Source: Ectothiorhodospiraceae bacterium
Lineage (GTDB): Bacteria; Pseudomonadota; Gammaproteobacteria; Nitrococcales; Aquisalimonadaceae
DNA: 64,000 nucleotides
Direction: 5' to 3'
Assembly: GCA_020831845.1 (NCBI GenBank)
Contig: JAFIFV010000043.1
Coordinates: forward strand, 1 to 64,000
The position numbers were made by a program, and so were the translations under genes. Below, one piece after another: positions 35,809-43,996 of this stretch; the first letter of the stretch is position 1, and every line of letters starts with the position of its first letter. Under the pieces are notes generated by a model. That model was not told the DNA's origin, ran no database searches, and worked only from the letters and a program-made list of their open reading frames with translations.

Positions 35809-36705
35809 CTAGCGGGCCAGCGCCACGGCCACCGGTCCGTCCACCGAGCCGCAGGTGCGGTTCAGGTGCTCGGTCAGCCGGCGGCGCTCTTCCGCCGGCA
35901 GGTCGCTGGACTGCTCGCGGCCCGGGAATACCCGCTGTTCGACATCCTGACGGTACTGCTCGGCCGCAGCGGTGATCTGCTCGGCGACGTTGGCGTAGCG
36001 CTTGGTGTGGCGCGGCTTGAAGTCGGTGTACAGCCCGAACAGATCGTGGAACACCTGAATCTCGCCGTCGCACTCCGCACCGGCGCCGATGCCGATGGTG
36101 GGCACTTTCACGCGGCGGCTGACTTCCGCCGCCAGCGAACTGGGGACCAGCTCCAGCACAATGGCGAAGGCGCCGGCATCCGCCAGCGCCTTGGCGTCCT
36201 CGACCAGGGTCTGCGCATCTTCCAGCGCCTTGCCCTGGACGCGCGGGCCGCCCAGCGTATGGGTGGACTGCGGGGTGTAGCCCAGGTGGGCGCAGACGGG
36301 GATGCCCGCCTTGACCATGCGGCGGACGATGGGCGCCATGTCGGCCCCACCTTCCAGCTTGATGGCGCCGACGCCGGCTTCCTGCATCAGCCGGCCGGCA
36401 TTGCGAATGGCCTCGTCGCTGTTCACCTGGTAGGTGAGGAACGGCATGTCGGCAATCACCATGGCCCGGGGCGCGCCGCGGACCACCATGCGCGCATGGT
36501 AGATGATCTGCTCCAGGGTGACCGGCAGCGTGGTGTCCTGTCCCTGCACAACCATGCCTACGGTATCGCCAACCAGCAGCACCTGAATGCCGGCCCGGTC
36601 CAGCATCTGAGCGGACGTGTAGTCATACGCCGTCAGCGCCGTGATCCGCTGCCGCTTGTGCTTCATGGCAATCAGATCGCTGGGTGTGTAACGCTTGGTA
36701 GTCAT
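35809..36705 (-). CDS. panB: 3-methyl-2-oxobutanoate hydroxymethyltransferase (ketopantoate hydroxymethyltransferase)
   Basis: A 298-residue TIM-barrel enzyme for the first committed step of pantothenate synthesis, transferring a hydroxymethyl group from methylenetetrahydrofolate to 2-oxoisovalerate. Signature segments are ALTAYDYTSAQML, LVGDTVGMVVQG (with magnesium-binding aspartate), KLEGGADM, HLGYTPQS and TIGIGAG. The C-terminal tail is about 30 residues longer than the E. coli protein. panC and panD are absent here, so panB stands apart from its pathway partners and faces a divergent LysR gene instead. Confidence 0.95.
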   Translation of the reverse strand: MTTKRYTPSDLIAMKHKRQRITALTAYDYTSAQMLDRAGIQVLLVGDTVGMVVQGQDTTLPVTLEQIIYHARMVVRGAPRAMVIADMPFLTYQVNSDEAIRNAGRLMQEAGVGAIKLEGGADMAPIVRRMVKAGIPVCAHLGYTPQSTHTLGGPRVQGKALEDAQTLVEDAKALADAGAFAIVLELVPSSLAAEVSRRVKVPTIGIGAGAECDGEIQVFHDLFGLYTDFKPRHTKRYANVAEQITAAAEQYRQDVEQRVFPGREQSSDLPAEERRRLTEHLNRTCGSVDGPVAVALAR

Positions 36706-36768
36706 GACCGCTACTCCTCACTACTGGTGAACGGTCGGGCAAGCCTTTCATTCCTTTATTCATTAGTC

Positions 36769-36797
36769 AATTCTTAGAATTATTGAATAATTCTTAG
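36769..36797. promoter_or_regulatory. Overlapping palindromes between panB and lysR
   Basis: AATTCTTAGAATT (36769-36781) overlaps GAATTATT-G-AATAATTC (36777-36793), both perfect palindromes, and the half AATTCTTAG recurs as a direct repeat 20 bases on (36769 and 36789). The block lies 21-49 bases upstream of the lysR start in the most AT-rich stretch of the gap, the layout expected for a LysR operator with helical-turn spacing. Confidence 0.6.
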
Positions 36798-36817
36798 TAA
36801 TTGCTTATATATTATGT

Positions 36818-37738
36818 ATGACTCTGGAAGATCTGAAAATTTTCGTGGCAGCGTGCCAGGCGGGGAGTTTGAGCGCGGTGGCCAGGGAGGCGGGATGCAC
36901 GCAGTCCGCTGTCAGTCAGCACATCGGCAGGCTCGAATCTGAGCTCGGAGTGCCGCTCCTCGAGCGCCTGGCCCGGGGGGTGGAGCCCACCCCTGCCGGG
37001 CGCATACTCAGCGAACTTGCGCAGGAAGGGCTGGAGTCGATCGACTTCGGCCTTCAGCGAATCCAGGCGATGAGGGAAGGTGATGCCGGTACCCTGACCA
37101 TCACCACCGGCGGCACCACGGTGCGGCATTTCTTCCGCCGGGCAGTGGTGCGTTTCCGGGAATTGCACCCGGAGGTGAACCTGCGCTTTCAGCCTGCCAG
37201 TTCCACCCGCCGCTGTTTCGAGATTCTGCGCCGTCGTCAGGCGGATCTCGCCTTCGTGAGCATGGGCAACAACGAACGCGGTGTACGCGAACGCCCGGTC
37301 GCCGAACAGCATTTCTTCCTGATGGCGGGCAGGGATCACCCGCTGGCCGGGCGGCAGCAATTGCGGATGAAGGAGCTGGCGGGGATCCGCTACCTGGGGT
37401 TGTCGCACGGCACGTCCCACCGCGACGCGCTGGCGGCGGCGTTGGCCGAAGAGGGCCTGACGCTGCAGGCGGAAATGGAGCTGGATGATTTCGATACCGC
37501 TTGCATCTTCGTGGAATTGGGGCTGGGCCAGGCAATCTGCCCGGCCATGCAGGCGCACAATTTTTCACGCAGTTCCGCCGTGAGCGTGGTGCCCATCATG
37601 GATCTGCCGCCGGTATCCGTTGGCTGGGCTTACCGCGGCCCGGGAGCCATTACCCCGCCGGCCAGGGATTTCCTGCAAGTCTTCGAGCAGGTCCTGGCCG
37701 ATATGGGGGCCATTCCCGGGCTGCGTCTGGTGTCCTGA
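36818..37738 (+). CDS. LysR-family transcriptional regulator
   Basis: A 306-residue LysR protein with N-terminal HTH (FVAACQAGSLSAVAREAGC followed by SAVSQHIGRLESELGVPLL) and a standard effector-binding domain. It is divergent from panB and shares with it a 112-base gap that holds strong palindromes, so autoregulation and control of panB are likely. No effector is suggested by sequence. Its 3' side borders the MITE-like element by about 90 bases. Confidence 0.88.
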   Translation: MTLEDLKIFVAACQAGSLSAVAREAGCTQSAVSQHIGRLESELGVPLLERLARGVEPTPAGRILSELAQEGLESIDFGLQRIQAMREGDAGTLTITTGGTTVRHFFRRAVVRFRELHPEVNLRFQPASSTRRCFEILRRRQADLAFVSMGNNERGVRERPVAEQHFFLMAGRDHPLAGRQQLRMKELAGIRYLGLSHGTSHRDALAAALAEEGLTLQAEMELDDFDTACIFVELGLGQAICPAMQAHNFSRSSAVSVVPIMDLPPVSVGWAYRGPGAITPPARDFLQVFEQVLADMGAIPGLRLVS

Positions 37739-37831
37739 TCTGTCTGTTTCCGGTATCGGCTGGAGCGGTATGGGAAGGCCGCCGACGGCTGGTGCGGGAG
37801 GAGGAGCCTTCGCCGCCGACGGCCGGGCGCT

Positions 37832-38103
37832 TAAGGAAGCGCTGAAGTATCCACGTTGTCGCGCTCGAGACCGGTTTTCGTTCGTGGCCATTGCCTGCGA
37901 ACGCCGTCTTGCCAGTGCGCGCCGATGGCTTCGCAGAGCCCCATGCGAATCGATCAGAGGCTCCCAAAGGGTTACGGTCAGATTTTTCGCGCTGCGTTGT
38001 TGCGGCGCTTGACCGTGGAATGACCACGGCGCTGCGCACCGCGCCTTGCATCGCGAAAAATCTGACCGTAACGCGGCAGCGTGAGTACTTCAGCGCTTCC
38101 TTA
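37832..38103. mobile_element. MITE-like element with nested inverted repeats
   Basis: A 272-base non-coding unit bounded by inverted repeats starting TAAGGAAGCGCTGAAGTA; left (37832-37863) and right (38072-38103, reversed) match at about 28 of 32 positions. Its outermost bases are TA on both sides, compatible with a TA target duplication of the IS630/Tc1 kind. Inside is a second, perfect 21-base inverted repeat (37971-37991 with 38052-38072, GTTACGGTCAGATTTTTCGC and its complement) enclosing a smaller CCGTGG/CCACGG hairpin. No transposase frame is present. The right end overlaps the stop codon of the aldehyde dehydrogenase gene. Confidence 0.72.
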
Positions 38104-39621
38104 GAAGAACCCCAGCGCCCTGGGGCTGTAGCTCACCAGAAGATTCTTGGTCTGCTGGTAGTGCTCAAGCATCATCTTGTGCGTCTCACGCCCGATGCCC
38201 GACTGCTTGTAGCCGCCGAATGCTGCGTGCGCCGGGTACAGGTGATAGCAGTTGGTCCACACGCGGCCGGCCTGAATGCCGCGGCCGAGACGATAGGCGG
38301 TGTTCATGTCGCGGCTCCAGACACCGGCTCCCAGGCCATAGAGCGTGTCATTGGCGAGCGCCAATGCCTCGTCCTCGTCCTTGAAGGTGGTGAGAGAAAC
38401 CACGGGGCCGAAGATCTCCTCCTGGAATATGCGCATGCTGTTGTTGCCCCTGAATAGCGTCGGTTGTACGTAGTACCCGTCCGCCAGATCGCTGCCGACC
38501 GACGCCCGGGAGCCGCCGGCCAGGCACTCCGCACCTTCCTGGCGACCGATTTCCATGTAGCCGAGGATCTTTTCCAATTGCTCGGAGGATGCCTGGGCCC
38601 CGATCATCGTTTCTGTATCCAGCGGGTTGCCCTGCTTTACACGGCCAAAGCGCTCGACGACGCGACCGATGAACTTGTCGGCAATGGATTCCTGCATCAG
38701 CGCGCGCGAGGGGCAGGTGCAGACCTCGCCCTGATTCAGGCAGGCCAGCACCACGCCCTCGATTGCCTTGTCGAGAAAATCATCGTCGTGCGCCATCACG
38801 TCTTCCATGAAGATGTTCGGCGACTTGCCGCCCAGCTCCAGGGTGACCGGGATGATGTTTTCGGCGGCATACTGCATGATCTGGCGTCCGGTGGAGGTTT
38901 CACCGGTGAATGCAACCTTGGCGATGCGATCACTGGTTGCCAGCGGCTTGCCGGCCTCGAGGCCAAAACCGTTGATCACGTTGAGTACGCCTGGGGGCAG
39001 CAGATCCTGCACCAGTTCCAGCCAGATATGGATGGAGGCCGGTGTCTGCTCGGCGGGCTTGAGAACGATGCAGTTGCCCGCCGCGAGCGCCGGCGCCATC
39101 TTCCAGGCTGCCATCAGCAGCGGGAAGTTCCAGGGGATGATCTGCGCGACAACGCCCAGCGGTTCATGGAAGTGATAGGCGACGGTGGTTTCGTCGACCT
39201 CTCCCAGAGAGCCCTCCTGGGCGCGAATGCAGCCGGCGAAGTAGCGGAAATGGTCGATCGCCAACGGCACGTCGGCAGCGAGGGTTTCGCGTATCGGCTT
39301 GCCGTTGTCCCAGGTCTCGGCTACCGCCAGACGCTCGATATCGGCTTCCATCCGGTCAGCGATCTTCAGCAGGATATTCGAGCGTTCGGTGATCGAGGTG
39401 CGGCCCCAGGCTGTTTTCGCGGAGTGAGCGGCATCCAGCGCCCGTTCGACGTCCTGCTGGCACGAGCGTGCAACCTCACAGAACGGCTGTCCAGTAACCG
39501 GCGTTACGTTCTCGAAATATCGACCGTTGATAGGCTCTACCCATTCACCATTGATGAAGTTGCCGTAGCGCGACTTGAACTGAACTTTTGAATCCTGATC
39601 CCCAGGTCTCGCGTAGATCAT
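38101..39621 (-). CDS. NAD-dependent aldehyde dehydrogenase (acetaldehyde/ExaC-type)
   Basis: A 506-residue aldehyde dehydrogenase with catalytic cysteine in [13 protein letters not shown], catalytic glutamate in [13 protein letters not shown] and the N-terminal [15 protein letters not shown]. The C terminus [10 protein letters not shown] is that of ExaC/AldA-type acetaldehyde dehydrogenases that convert acetaldehyde from ethanol or acetoin catabolism to acetate. The ATG at 39621 has GGAGAA six bases upstream. A sigma-54-type promoter and a palindromic upstream site precede it. The stop codon is shared with the end of the MITE-like element. Confidence 0.9.
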   Translation of the reverse strand: MIYARPGDQDSKVQFKSRYGNFINGEWVEPINGRYFENVTPVTGQPFCEVARSCQQDVERALDAAHSAKTAWGRTSITERSNILLKIADRMEADIERLAVAETWDNGKPIRETLAADVPLAIDHFRYFAGCIRAQEGSLGEVDETTVAYHFHEPLGVVAQIIPWNFPLLMAAWKMAPALAAGNCIVLKPAEQTPASIHIWLELVQDLLPPGVLNVINGFGLEAGKPLATSDRIAKVAFTGETSTGRQIMQYAAENIIPVTLELGGKSPNIFMEDVMAHDDDFLDKAIEGVVLACLNQGEVCTCPSRALMQESIADKFIGRVVERFGRVKQGNPLDTETMIGAQASSEQLEKILGYMEIGRQEGAECLAGGSRASVGSDLADGYYVQPTLFRGNNSMRIFQEEIFGPVVSLTTFKDEDEALALANDTLYGLGAGVWSRDMNTAYRLGRGIQAGRVWTNCYHLYPAHAAFGGYKQSGIGRETHKMMLEHYQQTKNLLVSYSPRALGFF

Positions 39622-39757
39622 CACATTCTCCTCGGTGTCTCGCTTGTCGCTGTTGTAGCGCCGGCTGCGGTGCCGGCGCTTTGATCATCGCGCCAGGGCT
39701 GGCCAACCGGTGTCAAAGGCGGGCCGGCTGTGCCGACGTCGATTCGCGAACATCCGA

Positions 39758-39772
39758 GCAAGAGGCGGGCCA
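39758..39772 (-). promoter_or_regulatory. Sigma-54 (-24/-12) promoter for the aldehyde dehydrogenase gene
   Basis: On the minus strand TGGCCCGCCTCTTGC has the invariant GG and GC at the correct 10-base separation and the TTGC block of RpoN promoters. It lies about 137 bases upstream of the aldehyde dehydrogenase start and points toward it. Confidence 0.6.
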
Positions 39773-39834
39773 TATCGCTGACGCCGCGTGTCAAGGAGGT
39801 TTTCGCAGGACAGAAGATAGAGAGGGAGCGGTTC

Positions 39835-39887
39835 CACTGTGACGCGCACGGAACACAGTGATGGACAGGTGTCCCATTAATGAGACA
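39835..39887. promoter_or_regulatory. Upstream palindromes, candidate enhancer for a sigma-54 activator
   Basis: TGTCCCATTAATGAGACA (39870-39887) is an 18-base palindrome with one mismatched pair, of the TGTC-N-GACA kind bound by AcoR-like activators of acetaldehyde/acetoin genes. A second inverted repeat, CACTGTG (39835-39841) with CACAGTG (39854-39860), lies between it and the promoter. Distance to the -24 element is about 100 bases, normal for enhancer sites. Naming the activator is inference. Confidence 0.5.
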
Positions 39888-40000
39888 ACAAACATGGAAC
39901 AGAACACATGCCGTCAGTGTGTCATCATTGGATGGTCTGCTGTTGAGGCCAGAGTGGGCGGCACTTTACAGTGTGCAATGTCCCTCTTCGATTGTATCGG
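39888..40000. other. Remainder of the aldehyde dehydrogenase - msrA spacer
   Basis: The whole gap between the aldehyde dehydrogenase start and the msrA end is about 380 bases. Apart from the promoter and palindromes listed separately, it contains no convincing coding frame. Confidence 0.5.
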
Positions 40001-40575
40001 TCAGTCGCCCCAGAGCGCGTCCAGGCGCCGGTCGCGTCCGCAATTACTGCGGTAGAAGCGATACCTCAACGGGTTCTTCCTGTAGTAGTCCTGATGATAG
40101 CCGTCTGCCAGGTAGAACGCCCCGGCATCCAGGATTTCCGTGACGATGGGGTTGCTGAAACGGTCGGAGGCCTGCAACTCGGCACGGGATGCTCCGACGC
40201 TTCGCGTTGCTCCTGGCCGACTGCGAAGATGCCGCCACGGTAGTGGGCGCCGCGGTCGCAGAATTGCCCGCCGGCGTCCAGCGGGTCGATGTTGCGCCAG
40301 AACACGGCGAGCAGTTCCTCGTAGCTGACCACCGCGGGATCATACTTCACTCTCACCGCTTCCACGTGGCCGGTGCGGCCGGCGGTGACCTGTTCGTAGG
40401 TGGGGTTTTCCACGTGACCGCCGGTGTAGCCGGCTTCGGTTTCAAGCACGCCGTCCAGTCGATCGTAGGGGGGCTGCATGCACCAGAAGCAACCGCCGGC
40501 GAAGATCGCCTCGTGCTCGCTGCTAGTCTCCTCGGCGGCCGGCGCGCCCGCAATGCTCAGCCCCACCAGCAGCAC
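40001..40575 (-). pseudogene. msrA: Peptide methionine sulfoxide reductase MsrA with a frameshift
   Basis: The N-terminal part has an export signal (LLVGLSIAGAPAAE) and the MsrA active site AGGCFWCMQPPYDRLDG, then GYTGGHVENPTYEQV and GGQFCDRGAHYRGGIF. At about 40190 one base is missing (GAGCATCC where GAGGCATCC restores the frame). Beyond it the family C terminus continues in another frame: a segment with AFYLADGYHQDYYRKNPLRY and a final CGRDRRLDALWGD ending at 40001. Both parts are otherwise well preserved, so this is either a recent mutation or a sequencing error. The 5' end overlaps the nucleoside hydrolase gene by about 53 bases and the exact start (GTG 40575 or upstream) is uncertain. 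An exported MsrA would repair oxidised periplasmic methionines. Confidence 0.85.
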
Positions 40576-41653
40576 GGCGGAGCAGACCGTGACAGTACAG
40601 CGCCCGGGCTTCGTTCCCGGGACCGGCGTCGATTGGTTCGATCAGCAAGGACTGCATGCGGCTGAAGGGAAAGAACACCGTGCCGTCACGCCGCAAATCG
40701 ACCGCAACGGGGGCGCAGGCGAACCGCGTTGGATCGGTGACAAACAGGGCAGCAAGCAGGTCGAAGGGGTAGAAGCCCTCGCGGCCGATATCGGTCTGCC
40801 AGTATTCCAGCCATGGCCGCGCCCGCTCTGCTACCCATTGGCCGTCCGCTCCGCTGGCGGCAATCTGGTCCAGTGTGCGGTCATCGATTTCCAGCTCCCT
40901 GGCGACTTCGTATGGAACCAGTACCAGCGGTATGCCCAGGCCGATAATGACCTCAACCGCATCGGGATCCTGCGCCACGTTGAAGTCCCGGAACACCGGT
41001 CCGTGCCCGAACAGGCTGCCGCCGCCCGCACCCTCTGCCGGATGGAAGATATGGCCCGGCCGGCGCCCCATGACCGCGACGATCATCCGGACGTTGTCGT
41101 GCAGTTCCGGCCGCCCCCGCAGGGCGGCGGCCAGGTTGGTCAACGGACCGAGCGCGACGATGGTCAATCTGTCTTCCGACAGTGCCGAGGCCAGGGCGTG
41201 TTCCGCGTCCGTCCCCGTGCCGGCTTGCCGCATGGGGGCCGCGGCGCCGCGATGGACCGGGACATCGTCGCGCAGTGGCGCAAGCCTGGCCAACAGTTCG
41301 CGAGCGATGGCGTCGGTCGTTTCCAGCGGCGCGTTTCCGAATACCGTGGATACGCCGGCTATGGAGATGCCGCTGTGGCGTACCAGATGCCGGATGGCGA
41401 GGCAGTCATCGGGGTCCACGCGGGGACCCTTGCCGCAGGCCGGGTCGGCATCGATCCAGATCCGGGCGGGCGCAGTCGGCAGCTCGGATGGTGCCAGGAT
41501 CGGAAGCGGCTCCGATGACTGCTGCCCGGTGCGCCAGGTTTCCACCGGCATGGCCAGCGTCAGGCCGAACAGCATCATGAGGGCGGCCAGCCCGAGTCCG
41601 GCCCAGGTAGCGGCTCTGCAGAGCATGGTCGTTTTCCGCGATGACCCGTCCAT
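40523..41653 (-). CDS. Membrane-anchored nucleoside hydrolase-like protein
   Basis: A 376-residue protein with an N-terminal hydrophobic segment (ATWAGLGLAALMMLFGLTLA) and an inosine/uridine nucleoside hydrolase-like domain. The calcium-binding DTDPGxDD motif of that family is here IDADPACGKGPRVDPDDCLAI, an expanded variant keeping the aspartates; TIVALGPLTNLAAAL and GHGPVFRDFNVAQDPDAV are the other hallmarks. It would hydrolyse ribonucleosides, probably in the periplasm. ATG 41653 has GGAG ten bases upstream. The last residues are arginine-rich and overlap msrA, so the natural C terminus may be shorter. Confidence 0.78.
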   Translation of the reverse strand: MDGSSRKTTMLCRAATWAGLGLAALMMLFGLTLAMPVETWRTGQQSSEPLPILAPSELPTAPARIWIDADPACGKGPRVDPDDCLAIRHLVRHSGISIAGVSTVFGNAPLETTDAIARELLARLAPLRDDVPVHRGAAAPMRQAGTGTDAEHALASALSEDRLTIVALGPLTNLAAALRGRPELHDNVRMIVAVMGRRPGHIFHPAEGAGGGSLFGHGPVFRDFNVAQDPDAVEVIIGLGIPLVLVPYEVARELEIDDRTLDQIAASGADGQWVAERARPWLEYWQTDIGREGFYPFDLLAALFVTDPTRFACAPVAVDLRRDGTVFFPFSRMQSLLIEPIDAGPGNEARALYCHGLLRRAAGGAEHCGRAGRRGD

Positions 41654-41857
41654 CACCCGCATTCTCCGCCGGGGTCGCCGACAGGGCTCCCTTGAACACG
41701 CCTTGATCCGGCAGGAGTTCCGGAAAGCCCGGAACCCGAGGCGCAGCGCGGCCTATTGCGCCCGTTCACCCTGTTTTGCCGGACCCGGTGAGACCTCGTC
41801 GTACGGGGCATCCAGGATTCGACATGCCGAGCGGGAAACGCGAACCCCGGACGCCAT

Positions 41858-42664
41858 TCAGTACACTCCCGCTGCCCGCAGACTGGCCTTCCCCAGTTCC
41901 AGGCGCATGGCTGCATCCGATGGGTCCAGAATATCCATGTTAAGCGCAAACCCGTAGAGGCTGTCGCCGCTCCGAACCCAGCCGGTCCACCATCCGGTGC
42001 CCGGTGAGGGCGCGTTCTGCCAACCGGTCTTGCCGTGAAGCGCGCGGTCGCCGTTCTCCTCCAGCAGGACGATCTCCCGTACCGCTGCCTGGTGGTCGGG
42101 GTCAAAGGGCAGCGCACCCGCCGCCAGCCTTGCCATGAAGCGGGCCTGCTCCATGGCGCTGATTGCCAGCGGGCCGTCGAGCCAGAAGCGATCCACGACC
42201 GTGCCGATGTCGCCATTGCCATAACCGGCGCTCCGCAGACGGTCGCGCATCCCTTCGCTGCCAATCTTCCGCGCCAGCCCCTGGTAAACCGGAACGTTGG
42301 AGACAACGATGGCATCCCGCAGGCTCATATCCGACTCCCAGACGGAGAATGGTTGGGGGGCGCCGCCAAAAGGCAGAATTTCGTCGACGCCCTCCACCAC
42401 ACCGGTGGCTAGCCCAATCAGTGTGTGCGGGACCTTGAAGGTGGATGCGGGAACGTAGCGGGTCTCTGCCCGTGCGCGATCATGGCCGATGAACAGCTGG
42501 GACTGGGCATCGTAGAGCACGAATGTGCCCTCCACCCCGGCTTCCTCGAACAACTGGCTGATGGCTGGATGGTCGCGCCATTCCCCGGCGGCTGCCTGAA
42601 ACACGACGAGCGCCAACAGTACCCCAAGCAGTAAACGAGCCACGATGCTTTTCTCCTTGTGCAT
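41858..42664 (-). CDS. Class D (OXA-type) beta-lactamase
   Basis: A 268-residue protein with signal peptide (LLLGVLLALVVFQAAA) and all class D serine beta-lactamase motifs in order: STFK at 74-77, SNV at 122-124, YGN at 148-150, W161 next to the omega-loop segment WLDGPL, and KTG at 212-214 followed by GWWTGWV. The lysine of STFK would be carboxylated. The complete set predicts an active periplasmic enzyme that opens beta-lactams, though some relatives act in cell-wall sensing. It is in ordinary chromosomal context without integron or insertion-sequence flanks, so it looks intrinsic. The spacer 41654-41857 to the next gene is unassigned. Confidence 0.92.
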   Translation of the reverse strand: MHKEKSIVARLLLGVLLALVVFQAAAGEWRDHPAISQLFEEAGVEGTFVLYDAQSQLFIGHDRARAETRYVPASTFKVPHTLIGLATGVVEGVDEILPFGGAPQPFSVWESDMSLRDAIVVSNVPVYQGLARKIGSEGMRDRLRSAGYGNGDIGTVVDRFWLDGPLAISAMEQARFMARLAAGALPFDPDHQAAVREIVLLEENGDRALHGKTGWQNAPSPGTGWWTGWVRSGDSLYGFALNMDILDPSDAAMRLELGKASLRAAGVY

Positions 42665-42681
42665 GCGTTAAGGAAGTATTG

Positions 42682-42701
42682 GTGGCGGGTGCGCCCGCCA
42701 C
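42682..42701. terminator. Stem-loop after the methyltransferase gene
   Basis: GTGGCGGG pairs perfectly with CCCGCCAC around a 4-base loop in the 64-base gap between the methyltransferase stop and the beta-lactamase start. No clear T-run follows on either strand, so termination strength is doubtful. Confidence 0.45.
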
Positions 42702-42728
42702 GGTGAGGTCCTGCAACCGGTGTGCCGC

Positions 42729-43487
42729 TCATTGCCTGGTCGCGGCAAAGCGCAGGCGTGTGTAATCCGCGATCCACCGGCCGTTCCGGTCGCACAACAG
42801 CGGGCGGCAGCGTTCCGCCACGTCGTCCAGGAGGATCTTTCTGGAAAGCTGGGGCAGCGCGCCGAGATACGCCTGGGCAAAGGTTTCCAGCCAACCGGTG
42901 ACGTCGTTCGGCAGTGGCGTCGGGCGGGGAAACGCCTCCGCGACGGTGACCTGGAAGTCGTGCCGTTCGAGCAAGGCGCGATACGCGTCCACGCTGGGGA
43001 AATACCATGGGTTGAGTGGCGCGGGGTCGATGTCCCGTTCCCGAAGCGCTGCCTCCAGCGCCCCCACGATCACGGCCACATTGCCCTCGCCGCCGAACTC
43101 GCCCACGAAGCGACCACCGGGCCTGAGCGCTCTGCGAACGCCTGCCAGCACCGCCTCGGGCCGCGTCATCCAGTGCAGCGCAGCGTTGGAGAAGACGGCG
43201 TCGAACGCGTCCGCGAAAGGCAGCGCATGGCCGTCGATTACGTGCGCCTCAAGGCCCAGCTCTCGCGCGGCGGCCACCATCTCCAGGCTCGCATCGACGC
43301 CCACGACCTCGCAGCCGAGATCGGCCAGCGCCCTGGTCAACGCGCCGTCGCCGCACCCAAGGTCCAGCACGTGCTCGCCGGGCTGCGGTGCCAGCAGCGC
43401 AAGCACACCATCACCGAGCTCCGAGACGAAGCGTGCCTGTTCCGCATATTGCGCGGGATTCCACCGTTGCCGGTCCGGCGTTTCCAT
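42729..43487 (-). CDS. Class I SAM-dependent methyltransferase
   Basis: A 252-residue methyltransferase with motif I VLDLGCGDGALTRAL, the acidic residue of motif II in VVGVDASLEMV and the motif IV region DAVFSNAALHWM. The N terminus QRWNPAQYAEQARFVSELG and the later LALRPGGRF-like RRALRPGGRFVGEFGGEGN resemble trans-aconitate and related small-molecule methyltransferases. Substrate unknown. It precedes the beta-lactamase gene on the same strand. Confidence 0.87.
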   Translation of the reverse strand: METPDRQRWNPAQYAEQARFVSELGDGVLALLAPQPGEHVLDLGCGDGALTRALADLGCEVVGVDASLEMVAAARELGLEAHVIDGHALPFADAFDAVFSNAALHWMTRPEAVLAGVRRALRPGGRFVGEFGGEGNVAVIVGALEAALRERDIDPAPLNPWYFPSVDAYRALLERHDFQVTVAEAFPRPTPLPNDVTGWLETFAQAYLGALPQLSRKILLDDVAERCRPLLCDRNGRWIADYTRLRFAATRQ

Positions 43488-43996
43488 TTGCTACTCCAGT
43501 GCCTGCCGTAGCACGCATTCCTGCCAGAGACGTGTTGCTTGTTCCCCCGCAGGGGGATTGGCGTTTCGGTGTAAGGGATATTGCCGACTTCCATGCCGAT
43601 CCATGCCGCCGGGTGGCGGTTGGCACAGGAGCAGCGCCGGCCAAGCATAGTTCGAAAAGGCTCATGGTGGAATCGGTTCCCTGAAGTCTTTGCAGGCTGC
43701 ATCTGCCATTGCTCGCGCCAAGGCGTTCAGTCATAACCGGGCGGCGGCGAGGGTGATGCCGCACGGAAAGGCGCCGGCAATGAGAAACAAGGCGCCAACG
43801 CTCCGGTTACGTGGCTGTGGCATTTCAGTGTTTCCTTTATCCTTGTGGTTCCTCGGTGAAGCGACGATGCCCGGTGCGCTTGCATCACCAAAGTCCCGAC
43901 GAGGCGTATCTCAGCTCCCCGACGACATGACCGCGTGACTCGACGGCGGCTGGCTGCCCCGGTTGCCGTTGAGGGGGAATGCCGGGGTTTGTCGGC
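43488..43996. other. Intergenic region with one possible small ORF
   Basis: A 509-base gap between the methyltransferase and Nudix genes, with no protein family recognisable in any frame apart from the 30-residue ORF listed at 43731-43823. Longer open frames here have the composition of antisense shadows. Confidence 0.5.
43731..43823 (-). CDS. Possible 30-residue single-span membrane peptide
   Basis: A short frame starting ATG at 43823 with AAAGGA about nine bases upstream encodes a basic N terminus (PQPRNRSVG) followed by about 18 hydrophobic residues (ALFLIAGAFPCGITLAAA). That layout is typical of small inner-membrane proteins that automatic annotation misses. Without a homology search it remains a candidate only. 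Confidence 0.3.
   Translation of the reverse strand: MPQPRNRSVGALFLIAGAFPCGITLAAARL

Noticed and set aside
42666..42680. TTAAGGAAGTATT after the beta-lactamase start as another element end
   Set aside because: Only nine contiguous bases match the terminal repeat.
43690..43938. 82-codon plus-strand frame in the methyltransferase-Nudix gap
   Set aside because: No ribosome site, no recognisable motif and codon use unlike neighbouring genes.
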